From NCBI GenBank assembly GCA_902537845.1, contig CACBDC010000010.1, positions 1 through 33,474 of the forward strand: DNA of 33,474 nt, read 5' to 3'. Origin of the DNA: an uncultured Pelagibacteraceae bacterium. Lineage in GTDB: Bacteria > Pseudomonadota > Alphaproteobacteria > Pelagibacterales > Pelagibacteraceae. The notes under the pieces were generated by a model. It saw nothing but the letters and a program-made list of their open reading frames with translations. It was not told where the DNA came from and searched no databases. Shown in pieces: positions 26,669-33,474 of this stretch. How positions within the stretch are numbered: position 1 is the first letter of the stretch; the number at the start of each line of letters is the position of its first letter. A program made the position numbers and the translations under genes.

Positions 26669-27010
26669 CTAATCAAACTTATTATTTTTTTTTTCTCCGA
26701 TACTAGCATACCAAAAAATTAGAGGAATTATGCCTATTATTGTTAATGCTAAAAGTTGATACCAACCAGACTTGCCGACATCGTGTAATCTTCTTGCACC
26801 TACAGAAAGTGTTGGAACCAAAGTAATTAATGTAACTATCCAAATAAAAAACCCATATTCAGTTTCTCCTGTTACATAATCCCAGACGTCAGCAATAAAT
26901 TCACAACCAGTCACAAATAAAAAAAACCACCAAAACTCAGCTCTAGATGCTCTCCCATTAAAATTTGAAAATTTTGCAAAACAAGTTGAAATAGACTCTG
27001 AAAATGTCAT
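26669..27010 (-). CDS. DUF805 membrane protein (stand-alone)
   Basis: A 113-aa DUF805 family protein. The family is small inner-membrane proteins with about three or four spans and no established function. Landmarks are GRASRAEFW at 19-27, hydrophobic spans around 28-40, 53-70 and 85-103, and RRLHDVGKSGWY at 73-84. It is the last gene of the minus-strand five-gene block; its ATG overlaps by one base the stop of the upstream GYF_2/DUF805 gene (TAATG), so the two are translated together. The two DUF805 domains share the GRASR(A/S)E(F/Y)W and RRLHD motifs and may derive from a duplication. Confidence 0.9.
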   Translation of the reverse strand: MTFSESISTCFAKFSNFNGRASRAEFWWFFLFVTGCEFIADVWDYVTGETEYGFFIWIVTLITLVPTLSVGARRLHDVGKSGWYQLLALTIIGIIPLIFWYASIGEKKNNKFD

Positions 27011-27813
27011 TAATTATTTTTTTTCTTTAATTGAAGAGGATATTCTCCAAATTGATTTTTGCCTTGTGTACCTAAAGTTGCACACATAACTAACATAATT
27101 AATCCACCTACAAAAGGAATGAGATAAATTAAAACGTACCAACCTGATTTATCAATGTCATGAAGTCTTCTGACTGACACTGTAAAGCTGGGAATGGTTA
27201 ATATTAAGAAAAGTAAACCAATAAATAGATCGGCATTATCACCTCCAATAATAAATGGTATTACATAAAGTATTAGTGAAAAAAGATAAAAATACCAATA
27301 TTCTGATCTACTAGCCCGGCCTTTTAAAACAAAATATTTTTTAAAACATATTCCTACAGCTTCAAATATATTTATCCCTATTACGTTATCATCATCGTAG
27401 GTATTATCCCTTTTTAATTCAGATTCCTGCAATTCTTCGTCAGTTTTTAATTCATTTTTAAAACTTTTAGTAGAAGCTTCTTTGTTGTTAATAGGTTCAA
27501 TTTTTTCTGCTTTAACTTCCTCTTTAACAACTTCAATTGGTTCAGGAACTATCTCTGGCTCAATTGGTTTATCTTTTGAAATAAATGATTTTATGTCTTC
27601 CTCAGGACTTTCTGGTTTTGCTATTTTTTCAACTTTTTTGTTAAACAAATCCTTTAGCTCATCAATATTTATGGCTGCAGTCCATTTGCCTCTTAGACCT
27701 GCCTTCACCTGAGTGTTTTCTTTTACAGTTTCGCTATCTATTAAAGCTTCTAAGCTAGATAAAGAGTTGACTGTTATTTCGGCGCCATTGTTATCTATAA
27801 ATTTGTAAATCAT
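27010..27813 (-). CDS. GYF_2-like domain fused to DUF805 membrane domain
   Basis: A 267-aa two-domain protein. Residues 1-57 look like a bacterial GYF_2 domain (Tyr3, a short repeat-like fold, KWTAAINIDELKDLF at the end), a class thought to bind proline-rich peptides. Residues 61-140 form an acidic, Glu/Pro/Lys-rich linker with PEIVPEPIEVVKEEV. Residues 148-257 are DUF805 with GRASRSEYW at 165-173 and RRLHDIDKSGWY at 215-226. There is no signal peptide, so the GYF_2-like part should face the cytoplasm, where it could contact the Hsp70-like protein or the cytoplasmic end of the 637-aa protein. It starts 1 bp after the stop of the 637-aa gene. The GYF_2 call is by eye. Confidence 0.82.
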   Translation of the reverse strand: MIYKFIDNNGAEITVNSLSSLEALIDSETVKENTQVKAGLRGKWTAAINIDELKDLFNKKVEKIAKPESPEEDIKSFISKDKPIEPEIVPEPIEVVKEEVKAEKIEPINNKEASTKSFKNELKTDEELQESELKRDNTYDDDNVIGINIFEAVGICFKKYFVLKGRASRSEYWYFYLFSLILYVIPFIIGGDNADLFIGLLFLILTIPSFTVSVRRLHDIDKSGWYVLIYLIPFVGGLIMLVMCATLGTQGKNQFGEYPLQLKKKNN

Positions 27814-27814
27814 T

Positions 27815-29728
27815 TTATTGAGGGAAGGTTAATTTTCCTGGTCTTTCCACTACAAACCCTGCACCACCTCTTCTAAGCACAGATGGTTCAGCTGAATAAC
27901 TTGATCCACTAGTTATAGAGAAAACACCTTTAAAATCTCTTTGTGCTTTTTCAAAATCAAGATTCATGTATGCGGCCATATTTGATTTTACTGTTGACCC
28001 TGGAAAAGCAAAAAATTTATTATCAAAATTTAAACACCAAATCTCTGATTTTTCAAAAGCACGAGGTGAATTAATTAAAATAGTTTTTGTTCCATCCTGT
28101 CTTTCTTTTCTGCTTAAAGCTAAACCATTCCATTTTTGTTTAAAAGTAACAACTTTTGAAAAATCATCAATTGCATCTTTATAGTCTGAGATTAAGTCAT
28201 CATATTTGTTTGCAATAATTTCTTCAGGAGTTTGTGGCTTCTGTGTTGCTTTTGCTGGACTCTTAGATTGATCGATGGAAGAGCGAGAAGATGAAGCTAC
28301 AGACTGTAGTCTCTCAGAAGTTGACTTCAGTTGACCTTCTAACTCACTAAATTTTCTACCAGCACTATCTGTGGCACTACTTAATGATGAAATTTTTCGC
28401 TGTTGGAAATACACATAAGCTCCAATTGCTACAATTAAAGCAAAACCAAGTAAATAAAGTGCGAAATTAAAGTAATTAAATCCTGAACCTACAGTTCTAT
28501 CTAACTTTATTACATCAGTTCTAAGTTGCTCAATATCAAGGATAATTTTTGAATAATTATCAGTTTCCTGTTTAATTTTATTCAATTCTTTCTCTATTGA
28601 TTTGGTATCAATATTGGGACTATCAATATTTTTTTTATACGCTTGTAATCTTTTTTTACTATTTGTTTGTTGTATAGACTTTAATCGATTAGATATATTT
28701 ACATAATCATTTGATGAGCTTAATTCTTCTATTTTTTTTCGAGTATTTTTAATATCACCTTGTAATTTTTTTATTACTGGGCTATCTGGAAAATGCTCTT
28801 CTTTTAAATCAAAAAGTTTTTCATACATTTCAGAAACATTTTTATCGCTTTTATTTTGAATGCTTCCTATTTCAAAAAATTTTTTTATTGATTTTTCAAT
28901 TTTCTTGTAATCATTTGCTAATTTTGAAATATCTTTGTTAATACCATCAAATTTGACTGTTACACTGTTAATAATATCTTTTTGTTCTGTTAATTTTTTT
29001 TCTGCTAATTCTACTATTCCAGGTTTATTTTCGCTCACCCATTTATTTTCTTCAGCTTTAGCAGCTTCATTTTTACGCTTTGCTTCTTTATCTGCTTTTT
29101 CTTTTTTTGTTTCTTCAATTAAGTAATCAGGTGTATAATAAACAAGTGGTCCTATATCATCAGGTACTTTAATTCCATTATCAAATAATTGTTCTCCAAT
29201 CGTAGAAGTACCAGATTTTAAACCATTAAAATCTGCAATTTTTTTTAATATTTCTTTATCATAAGTAATTGATCCGCCTTTTTCAGAATTGATAATACAG
29301 AAGGCTTTAATTATATTTACAAGTTTGCTCTCAGCAGAAAAACCCCATTCGGTGCTTGGTTTTCCTTTTATTGGCTTTACTGAAATAATGTTACCCAGTA
29401 TTTTAGCTTCAGTATCATGATAGTTTGTAATTTTCCAGGTGTTGTTTATTGAAAAATCTAATTCTTTCGAGTCATTTTTTTTGTTCTCTCCTTTTTTGCT
29501 CTCTCCCTCAGTTTCTGATGCTTTATTTTTTGACTTAACTTTTTCTTTTTTATTTTGTAGTTTGACACTTTTAGTACAGTATCTAATTTGAACTTGCTCT
29601 TTAGTTAAATCTGGAGAAATTTTTTCTAATTTAGAAATTTTACTACTATGATGTGAATAAGCGTGAGTGAGCGAAAATAAAAATATAACTCCAGTAACAA
29701 AAAATTGATTAATAAATTTTTTCGTCAT
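27815..29728 (-). CDS. Signal-peptide, coiled-coil, single-span protein of the Hsp70-like operon
   Basis: A 637-aa protein not assigned to a known family. A signal peptide (about 1-23, ending SLTHAYS) starts it. Residues ~25-413 should be periplasmic: two cysteines (C51, C144) that could pair, a Lys/Glu-rich low-complexity stretch (58-90), a Trp-containing globular part (~90-185), then long charged coiled coils (~190-410). One membrane span lies at about 420-441, followed by QQRK, so the C terminus is cytoplasmic by the positive-inside rule. The cytoplasmic part has a Ser-rich coiled coil (~445-505) and a C-terminal domain (~508-637) with KWNGLALSRKE, EIWCLNFDNKFFAFPG and GGAGFVVERPGKLTF. It starts 2 bp after the stop of the Hsp70-like gene. 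It looks like an envelope-spanning scaffold or sensor. Confidence 0.85.
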   Translation of the reverse strand: MTKKFINQFFVTGVIFLFSLTHAYSHHSSKISKLEKISPDLTKEQVQIRYCTKSVKLQNKKEKVKSKNKASETEGESKKGENKKNDSKELDFSINNTWKITNYHDTEAKILGNIISVKPIKGKPSTEWGFSAESKLVNIIKAFCIINSEKGGSITYDKEILKKIADFNGLKSGTSTIGEQLFDNGIKVPDDIGPLVYYTPDYLIEETKKEKADKEAKRKNEAAKAEENKWVSENKPGIVELAEKKLTEQKDIINSVTVKFDGINKDISKLANDYKKIEKSIKKFFEIGSIQNKSDKNVSEMYEKLFDLKEEHFPDSPVIKKLQGDIKNTRKKIEELSSSNDYVNISNRLKSIQQTNSKKRLQAYKKNIDSPNIDTKSIEKELNKIKQETDNYSKIILDIEQLRTDVIKLDRTVGSGFNYFNFALYLLGFALIVAIGAYVYFQQRKISSLSSATDSAGRKFSELEGQLKSTSERLQSVASSSRSSIDQSKSPAKATQKPQTPEEIIANKYDDLISDYKDAIDDFSKVVTFKQKWNGLALSRKERQDGTKTILINSPRAFEKSEIWCLNFDNKFFAFPGSTVKSNMAAYMNLDFEKAQRDFKGVFSITSGSSYSAEPSVLRRGGAGFVVERPGKLTFPQ

Positions 29729-29730
29729 TT

Positions 29731-32700
29731 TTAAATTTTAATTTTACCACTAGTTATATTCTGTATGATTTCTTTTAATCCCTGGATAAATACTGGTTCA
29801 ACAATAGTAGATGTTTTTTGTAATTCTGCAATTGAGTCATCTCCTTCAATAGATTGTTGGTTTTTAGCATTATCTAATGCTCTTGCTTGTCCATTTCTTA
29901 ATTCTGCATTTATTTTTCCCTCTAAATCACCTTCAAATTTTTTAGTAAGTTTTACTGGGATTTTAGAATAAGCTTGTAGAAGCTTTAAAAAATTTTTTAA
30001 TTGCGAAATATCTTTAATTCTCCATTCAGAATCGACATTTAATTTTGACACTATTCCAATATTTGTTTTACCTACTACAACATCTTCTCCTAGGATAGTT
30101 TCATGAGATCTTTCTTTAATATTAAGATCAGTTGCGCCGGTTTGGTCAACAAGTAGGCCGTAAGAAACTTCATGTTTAGGAGTATTAGTAAATTCAACAG
30201 ATATAGAGCTAAAAATTCCTCCCGTTACTTTTTCAATCATTTTAGACAGGCCCTCTTGATCATCACTTTCTTCAAATACAATTTTATAGAGAGTGCTTGC
30301 TTTTCCTCCTAAACAAATTTTTAATGATTTAGATACTCCCTTTTTAAAATGATCATTTTCAATTAAATGATTTAATACTTGTGATATATAGTAAAGTATT
30401 CCAGAGAGAGCTAATTCTGTTAAATTTTTAAGAGCTTTTCCTTTTTCTTTACCACTAATAAGTTCAAATCTACTTTCAAAAGCAGCACCAAATTGTGGGC
30501 TGTTTACTAATAATTCAACACCGTTTTGTAATTTGGCTTTATCTTTTTTTATTTTGACCAAGTTATCATAACTACTTAAAAGTAAATCATCATTTCCACT
30601 TATGTCTTTTATTAAACCTAAATTATTACATAAAAAATCTATAAGAACGTCTTTTCCTGCTAATCTAAATGAATTTCTCCATATCAAATTTAAATTTTGC
30701 CAGATTGAAATATCAGATGTTCCACCTCCTATATCAATTGTTACTATATTTTCGGTAAAGGGAATTTTTTGACCAGATGCAAAATATAATGCACTTGAAA
30801 TACTTTCAGTTAAAAACTTTGTTTTTTCTTGAGTTTTAAAATTTGTATCACTTAAACCAATATTAACAGATCTTTTAGTTATTCTCTTAAAAGCTCTTAA
30901 ATGTTCTGATGTATACGCCTCTGGATAAGAAAAATTAAAATCAAGATTTTCTCTTTTTACTCCATTTGCTGCAGCTTCAACGGCGGCTTGCAGAATAACT
31001 TGAGAGACAAAATATTGAACTTTAGTTCTGCTTTGTTCAGCTTCATCCCATTTTAAGTTAAACTTAAGAGGTCTTTTATCATCTGGTAAATCTTCAATAG
31101 CGTAAAGAACTTGATCTACATAATAAATAAAATTACTTCTAAAAGGCAAATTATCCATTGTAGTTTCTTTAAATATTCTCTCTCTTAAAATTGTCATAAA
31201 AGGAACTGTAACCACTCTGCTTGGAACAAATTCCTTATGAGCCTGCATTACCTCTTCCACCTCTTCTTCGTCAGTACCAGGTTCATAAGGTAAATTAATT
31301 CTATCTTTAAAATTTAATGATTTAGGCTCCTCTTTATTTTCTTTGTAATAAACACAAGAATTTGAAGTACCAAAATCAATACCAATAGACCATTGGTTTG
31401 AAGTTTCTTGAATTTTTTGTGGCTCAGGTATTAGAATTAGACCAACATCAAGTCTTTTACTGTGTTCTGTATATGCATTTCCGGTTGCCTGAGTTGCTAC
31501 ATTACACATTACTGCTTCTGGAGAAGATTTAAGAGTTCTTAACTCTGTTACAGCAGTTGTTCTTTGAATCGGTATTTCTTCTCCTATTACTTGATGAGAG
31601 TTTATCATATTTCCAATGAATTTAATTTTTTCAACTTGGTTTAAAGATTCAAGTTTGTCTCGAACATCGTCAACGGAAAATATATTTTTTGGTAAAATAT
31701 TTACTTGAGCGTTACCGTCATAATAAAAATAGTATTGATCCCAGTTGTTAATCTTAATATCGGGCCAAACACTAAAACCTAACGGAACAGTTCTATTTTT
31801 AACTACGTCTTTAGCTTTATAAATTTTCTCTAGGGTGTAGCTTGTTGAATTTCCTTTTTCATCTTTAAGTTCAAGATATATAGAAGCTTTATACCCATCA
31901 CCAGATGGACTAATTATACAGTTAGTAGAAAGTGATTTTGGATCCATAAAAGTTAACATTGAACTATTTATTGGATACGCAAATTGACTTCCGTCTTTTT
32001 TATGTTCTTTTAACTGTCTGTTGTCTCCAGCAAAAATTACTAATTTTTCTGTAAAAATAGTTTCAGGCGTTAAATATAGATATCCTTGTTGCTCACATTC
32101 TGCTCTTAATGTTTTTGCAAGACCTGGGTCTTGTCTTAAAGAATTTAATGAATAATTATTCCAAACTCTAATATCAGATAAAGTTTTACCGGCAGATTGT
32201 GCCACATTAAAATCTGCAAAAATTGCTCCGTTAACTTGATCTTTAAATTCTGGTCTTGTTTCCAAACCACAGTCAAATTTAGCATTTTGGTCAGAAGCGC
32301 CAATGAAAATTTGGGCTAGCTTGTCATAAACCGGTTGTGCTGGAAGGTTTAAATTAATTTTAACTGGTGTATAACTAGAAAAACTTGCTCCTGAACTTTT
32401 AGCATCGCAAGCAGATTTATAGTCTTGTAAATTTCCAATAATAGAATTGAACACTTCATCGTTAGATGAGCCTAACGATTGAATGCTGTTAATGAGTGTC
32501 TCTAAATAATGTGAAAGAACAACATATTGCTCATTTCTCATGTCTCTTGCGTTACATGGATCTATTAAAAAACCGTCTTCATACCAAGGAAGTTTTCTAA
32601 TTCCCTCAATACCTGTGTAATCTCTTGCAGGAGCAACCATTGTATAAGGGTTTACAACAGCAATAGCTTCATTGTTAAATTTTAAAACACCAACTGCATT

Positions 32701-33141
32701 CCAATCTTGTTCCTTAGCCATTGTGTCATGCGGCAGAACATCAAATAAAATTTTACCTATATGAGCACCCTTAGACTCAGAAGATGAGCTGCTTACGGTA
32801 AAAGGATTTATTTTAATATCTTGAATGTTTACAATACTCGAAGTCAATTCATAAATATGCTTATAGTAAGGTGCCAGAGCTAGTAATGCTAAAGTCCCCC
32901 TCCATTCTCTAACAATTGACTCTCTTTTATCTATTAGACCATTTCTTACAATTAAAACTCTTGCCCAAACATCTGGAACTGAAACTATTTCAGAGGCAGA
33001 GACAACTTCTTCTCCACCCATTTTTAATCCATTAGAAAGTTTTGATAAAAAGGTTGCATCTTCACTTTTCCATTCACCAGACGACGCAATATTTGGTATC
33101 TGATTTTGTTCGTTTAGCGGTGGTAATACTTTTTTAACCAT
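29731..33141 (-). CDS. Large protein with C-terminal Hsp70/actin-like ATPase domain
   Basis: An 1136-aa cytoplasmic protein without signal or membrane span. The ATPase fold is shown by phosphate-1 GIDFGTSNS (D589), phosphate-2 TIDIGGGTSD (D803-D810) and an adenosine-type LGGKAS (G945-G946). The domain spans roughly 585-1035. DnaK has phosphate-1 near residue 8; here ~585 residues precede it, containing SVPDVWARVLIV, REWRGTLALLALAPYY, LPWYEDGFLIDPCN and, around 475-500, KINNWDQYYFYYDGNAQVNI. Only ~100 residues follow, so there is no DnaK-type substrate-binding domain and no C-terminal EEVD-like tail. This is therefore not a standard chaperone. It starts 2 bp after the 105-aa gene. Relation to SrfB-type or other actin-fold families is possible but not established here. 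Confidence 0.9.
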   Translation of the reverse strand: MVKKVLPPLNEQNQIPNIASSGEWKSEDATFLSKLSNGLKMGGEEVVSASEIVSVPDVWARVLIVRNGLIDKRESIVREWRGTLALLALAPYYKHIYELTSSIVNIQDIKINPFTVSSSSSESKGAHIGKILFDVLPHDTMAKEQDWNAVGVLKFNNEAIAVVNPYTMVAPARDYTGIEGIRKLPWYEDGFLIDPCNARDMRNEQYVVLSHYLETLINSIQSLGSSNDEVFNSIIGNLQDYKSACDAKSSGASFSSYTPVKINLNLPAQPVYDKLAQIFIGASDQNAKFDCGLETRPEFKDQVNGAIFADFNVAQSAGKTLSDIRVWNNYSLNSLRQDPGLAKTLRAECEQQGYLYLTPETIFTEKLVIFAGDNRQLKEHKKDGSQFAYPINSSMLTFMDPKSLSTNCIISPSGDGYKASIYLELKDEKGNSTSYTLEKIYKAKDVVKNRTVPLGFSVWPDIKINNWDQYYFYYDGNAQVNILPKNIFSVDDVRDKLESLNQVEKIKFIGNMINSHQVIGEEIPIQRTTAVTELRTLKSSPEAVMCNVATQATGNAYTEHSKRLDVGLILIPEPQKIQETSNQWSIGIDFGTSNSCVYYKENKEEPKSLNFKDRINLPYEPGTDEEEVEEVMQAHKEFVPSRVVTVPFMTILRERIFKETTMDNLPFRSNFIYYVDQVLYAIEDLPDDKRPLKFNLKWDEAEQSRTKVQYFVSQVILQAAVEAAANGVKRENLDFNFSYPEAYTSEHLRAFKRITKRSVNIGLSDTNFKTQEKTKFLTESISSALYFASGQKIPFTENIVTIDIGGGTSDISIWQNLNLIWRNSFRLAGKDVLIDFLCNNLGLIKDISGNDDLLLSSYDNLVKIKKDKAKLQNGVELLVNSPQFGAAFESRFELISGKEKGKALKNLTELALSGILYYISQVLNHLIENDHFKKGVSKSLKICLGGKASTLYKIVFEESDDQEGLSKMIEKVTGGIFSSISVEFTNTPKHEVSYGLLVDQTGATDLNIKERSHETILGEDVVVGKTNIGIVSKLNVDSEWRIKDISQLKNFLKLLQAYSKIPVKLTKKFEGDLEGKINAELRNGQARALDNAKNQQSIEGDDSIAELQKTSTIVEPVFIQGLKEIIQNITSGKIKI

Positions 33142-33143
33142 AG

Positions 33144-33461
33144 TTATTTCTCACACGATTTAAAAAGAACATCCATAAACACTCCAAGTCCTTTTTGATC
33201 TTTATTAATTTTTTTGTAACAAATATTGCTCATTACATTTAGAAGCGTAAAATTACTGTTATCTGTGATTAATTCAGTAAATTGTTTTTTTTCAGAAGAA
33301 TTTAGTTTTTCTTTAAGTTTAACTCTATTAGGGTTTCCTTTAGCGCTAAACTCAGCAAAAAAGTCGGTTTCGACTAAGTTCATTTTCTGATCACTATTAA
33401 CAACTGATGAAAAATTCATATCTGTAATCCAAGTAAGTACATCTTGTGAATATTCCTTCAT
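33144..33461 (-). CDS. Short protein of unknown family, possibly 5'-truncated
   Basis: From the ATG at 33461 this is 105 aa, soluble, Lys/Ser/Asn-rich, beginning MKEYSQDVLTWITDMNFSSV and ending VFMDVLFKSCEK. I do not recognise a family. The frame stays open upstream through four more codons to the window edge, with no Shine-Dalgarno site before the ATG, so it may be the C-terminal part of a longer protein. Its stop is 2 bp from the start of the Hsp70-like gene, which makes it the first visible member of the five-gene block. Two cysteines (one near the middle, one third from the end) are present without a recognisable metal motif. Confidence 0.65.
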   Translation of the reverse strand: MKEYSQDVLTWITDMNFSSVVNSDQKMNLVETDFFAEFSAKGNPNRVKLKEKLNSSEKKQFTELITDNSNFTLLNVMSNICYKKINKDQKGLGVFMDVLFKSCEK

Positions 33462-33474
33462 CAAAGATATTATT

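Noticed and set aside
26669-33474. The Hsp70-like operon as a phage-defence island
   Set aside because: I see no nuclease, toxin, reverse transcriptase, TIR or other effector domain, and no integrase, tRNA or direct repeats at the visible boundary. Defence remains possible but has no positive evidence here.
1-33474. tRNA genes, rRNA, CRISPR arrays, IS elements or riboswitches
   Set aside because: Gaps between genes are almost all under 110 bp, and none shows a cloverleaf, regularly spaced repeats, a transposase or a recognisable riboswitch core.

Overview
The window looks like a streamlined, very AT-rich alphaproteobacterial genome, most likely SAR11/Pelagibacterales. The reasons are Lys/Asn/Ile-rich proteins, gaps of 0-10 bp with many TAATG and ATGA stop/start overlaps, almost no Shine-Dalgarno sites, and the alphaproteobacterial core order xth-erpA / dgt-argS-[SPOR slot]-nagZ-scpA-scpB-tatABC-serS-yajC-secD-secF. 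The taxonomic call is inference from gene content and composition. I see no tRNA, rRNA, IS element, integrase or CRISPR array. No gene-free stretch exceeds 300 bp; the longest is about 108 bp (26561-26668).

Layout. (1) 1-2840, plus strand: the C-terminal three quarters of uvrA (cut by the window edge), then a small membrane protein resembling the membrane part of urate hydroxylase PuuD. (2) 2842-13602, minus strand: a long run read dgt > argS > 87-aa protein > nagZ > scpA > scpB > tatA > tatB > tatC > serS > yajC > secD > secF. It covers dNTP turnover, tRNA charging, peptidoglycan recycling, chromosome condensation and protein export. (3) 13641-14731, plus strand: erpA and xthA, divergent from dgt with overlapping -10 elements. 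(4) 14724-25403, minus strand: a sugar ABC importer (binding protein, two permeases) and a GH63-like glycosidase, followed almost without gap by valS, ilvD and a GDP-mannose pyrophosphorylase. The matching ABC ATPase is divergent (25505-26560, plus). (5) 26669-33474, minus strand: five tightly packed genes unlike the rest.

The last block is the candidate novel system. In transcription order it encodes a ~105-aa protein of unknown family (possibly cut by the window edge), an 1136-aa protein with an Hsp70/actin-like ATPase domain placed after a ~585-aa N-terminal region, a 637-aa protein with a signal peptide, periplasmic coiled coils, one membrane span and a cytoplasmic C-terminal domain, a GYF_2-like/DUF805 fusion, and a stand-alone DUF805 protein. 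Gaps are 2, 2, 1 and -1 bp, so these are almost certainly co-expressed. I infer an envelope-associated machine with a cytoplasmic actin/Hsp70-fold ATPase and membrane partners. Its function is unknown, and further members may lie beyond 33474.

Regulation visible in the sequence: perfect TATAAT boxes lie 6-8 nt before the start codons of the PuuD-like gene, tatA and yajC, which suggests leaderless mRNAs. A 15-bp hairpin separates the sugar-binding-protein gene from the permease genes. The binding-protein gene is the only gene I found with a consensus AGGAGG ribosome-binding site.
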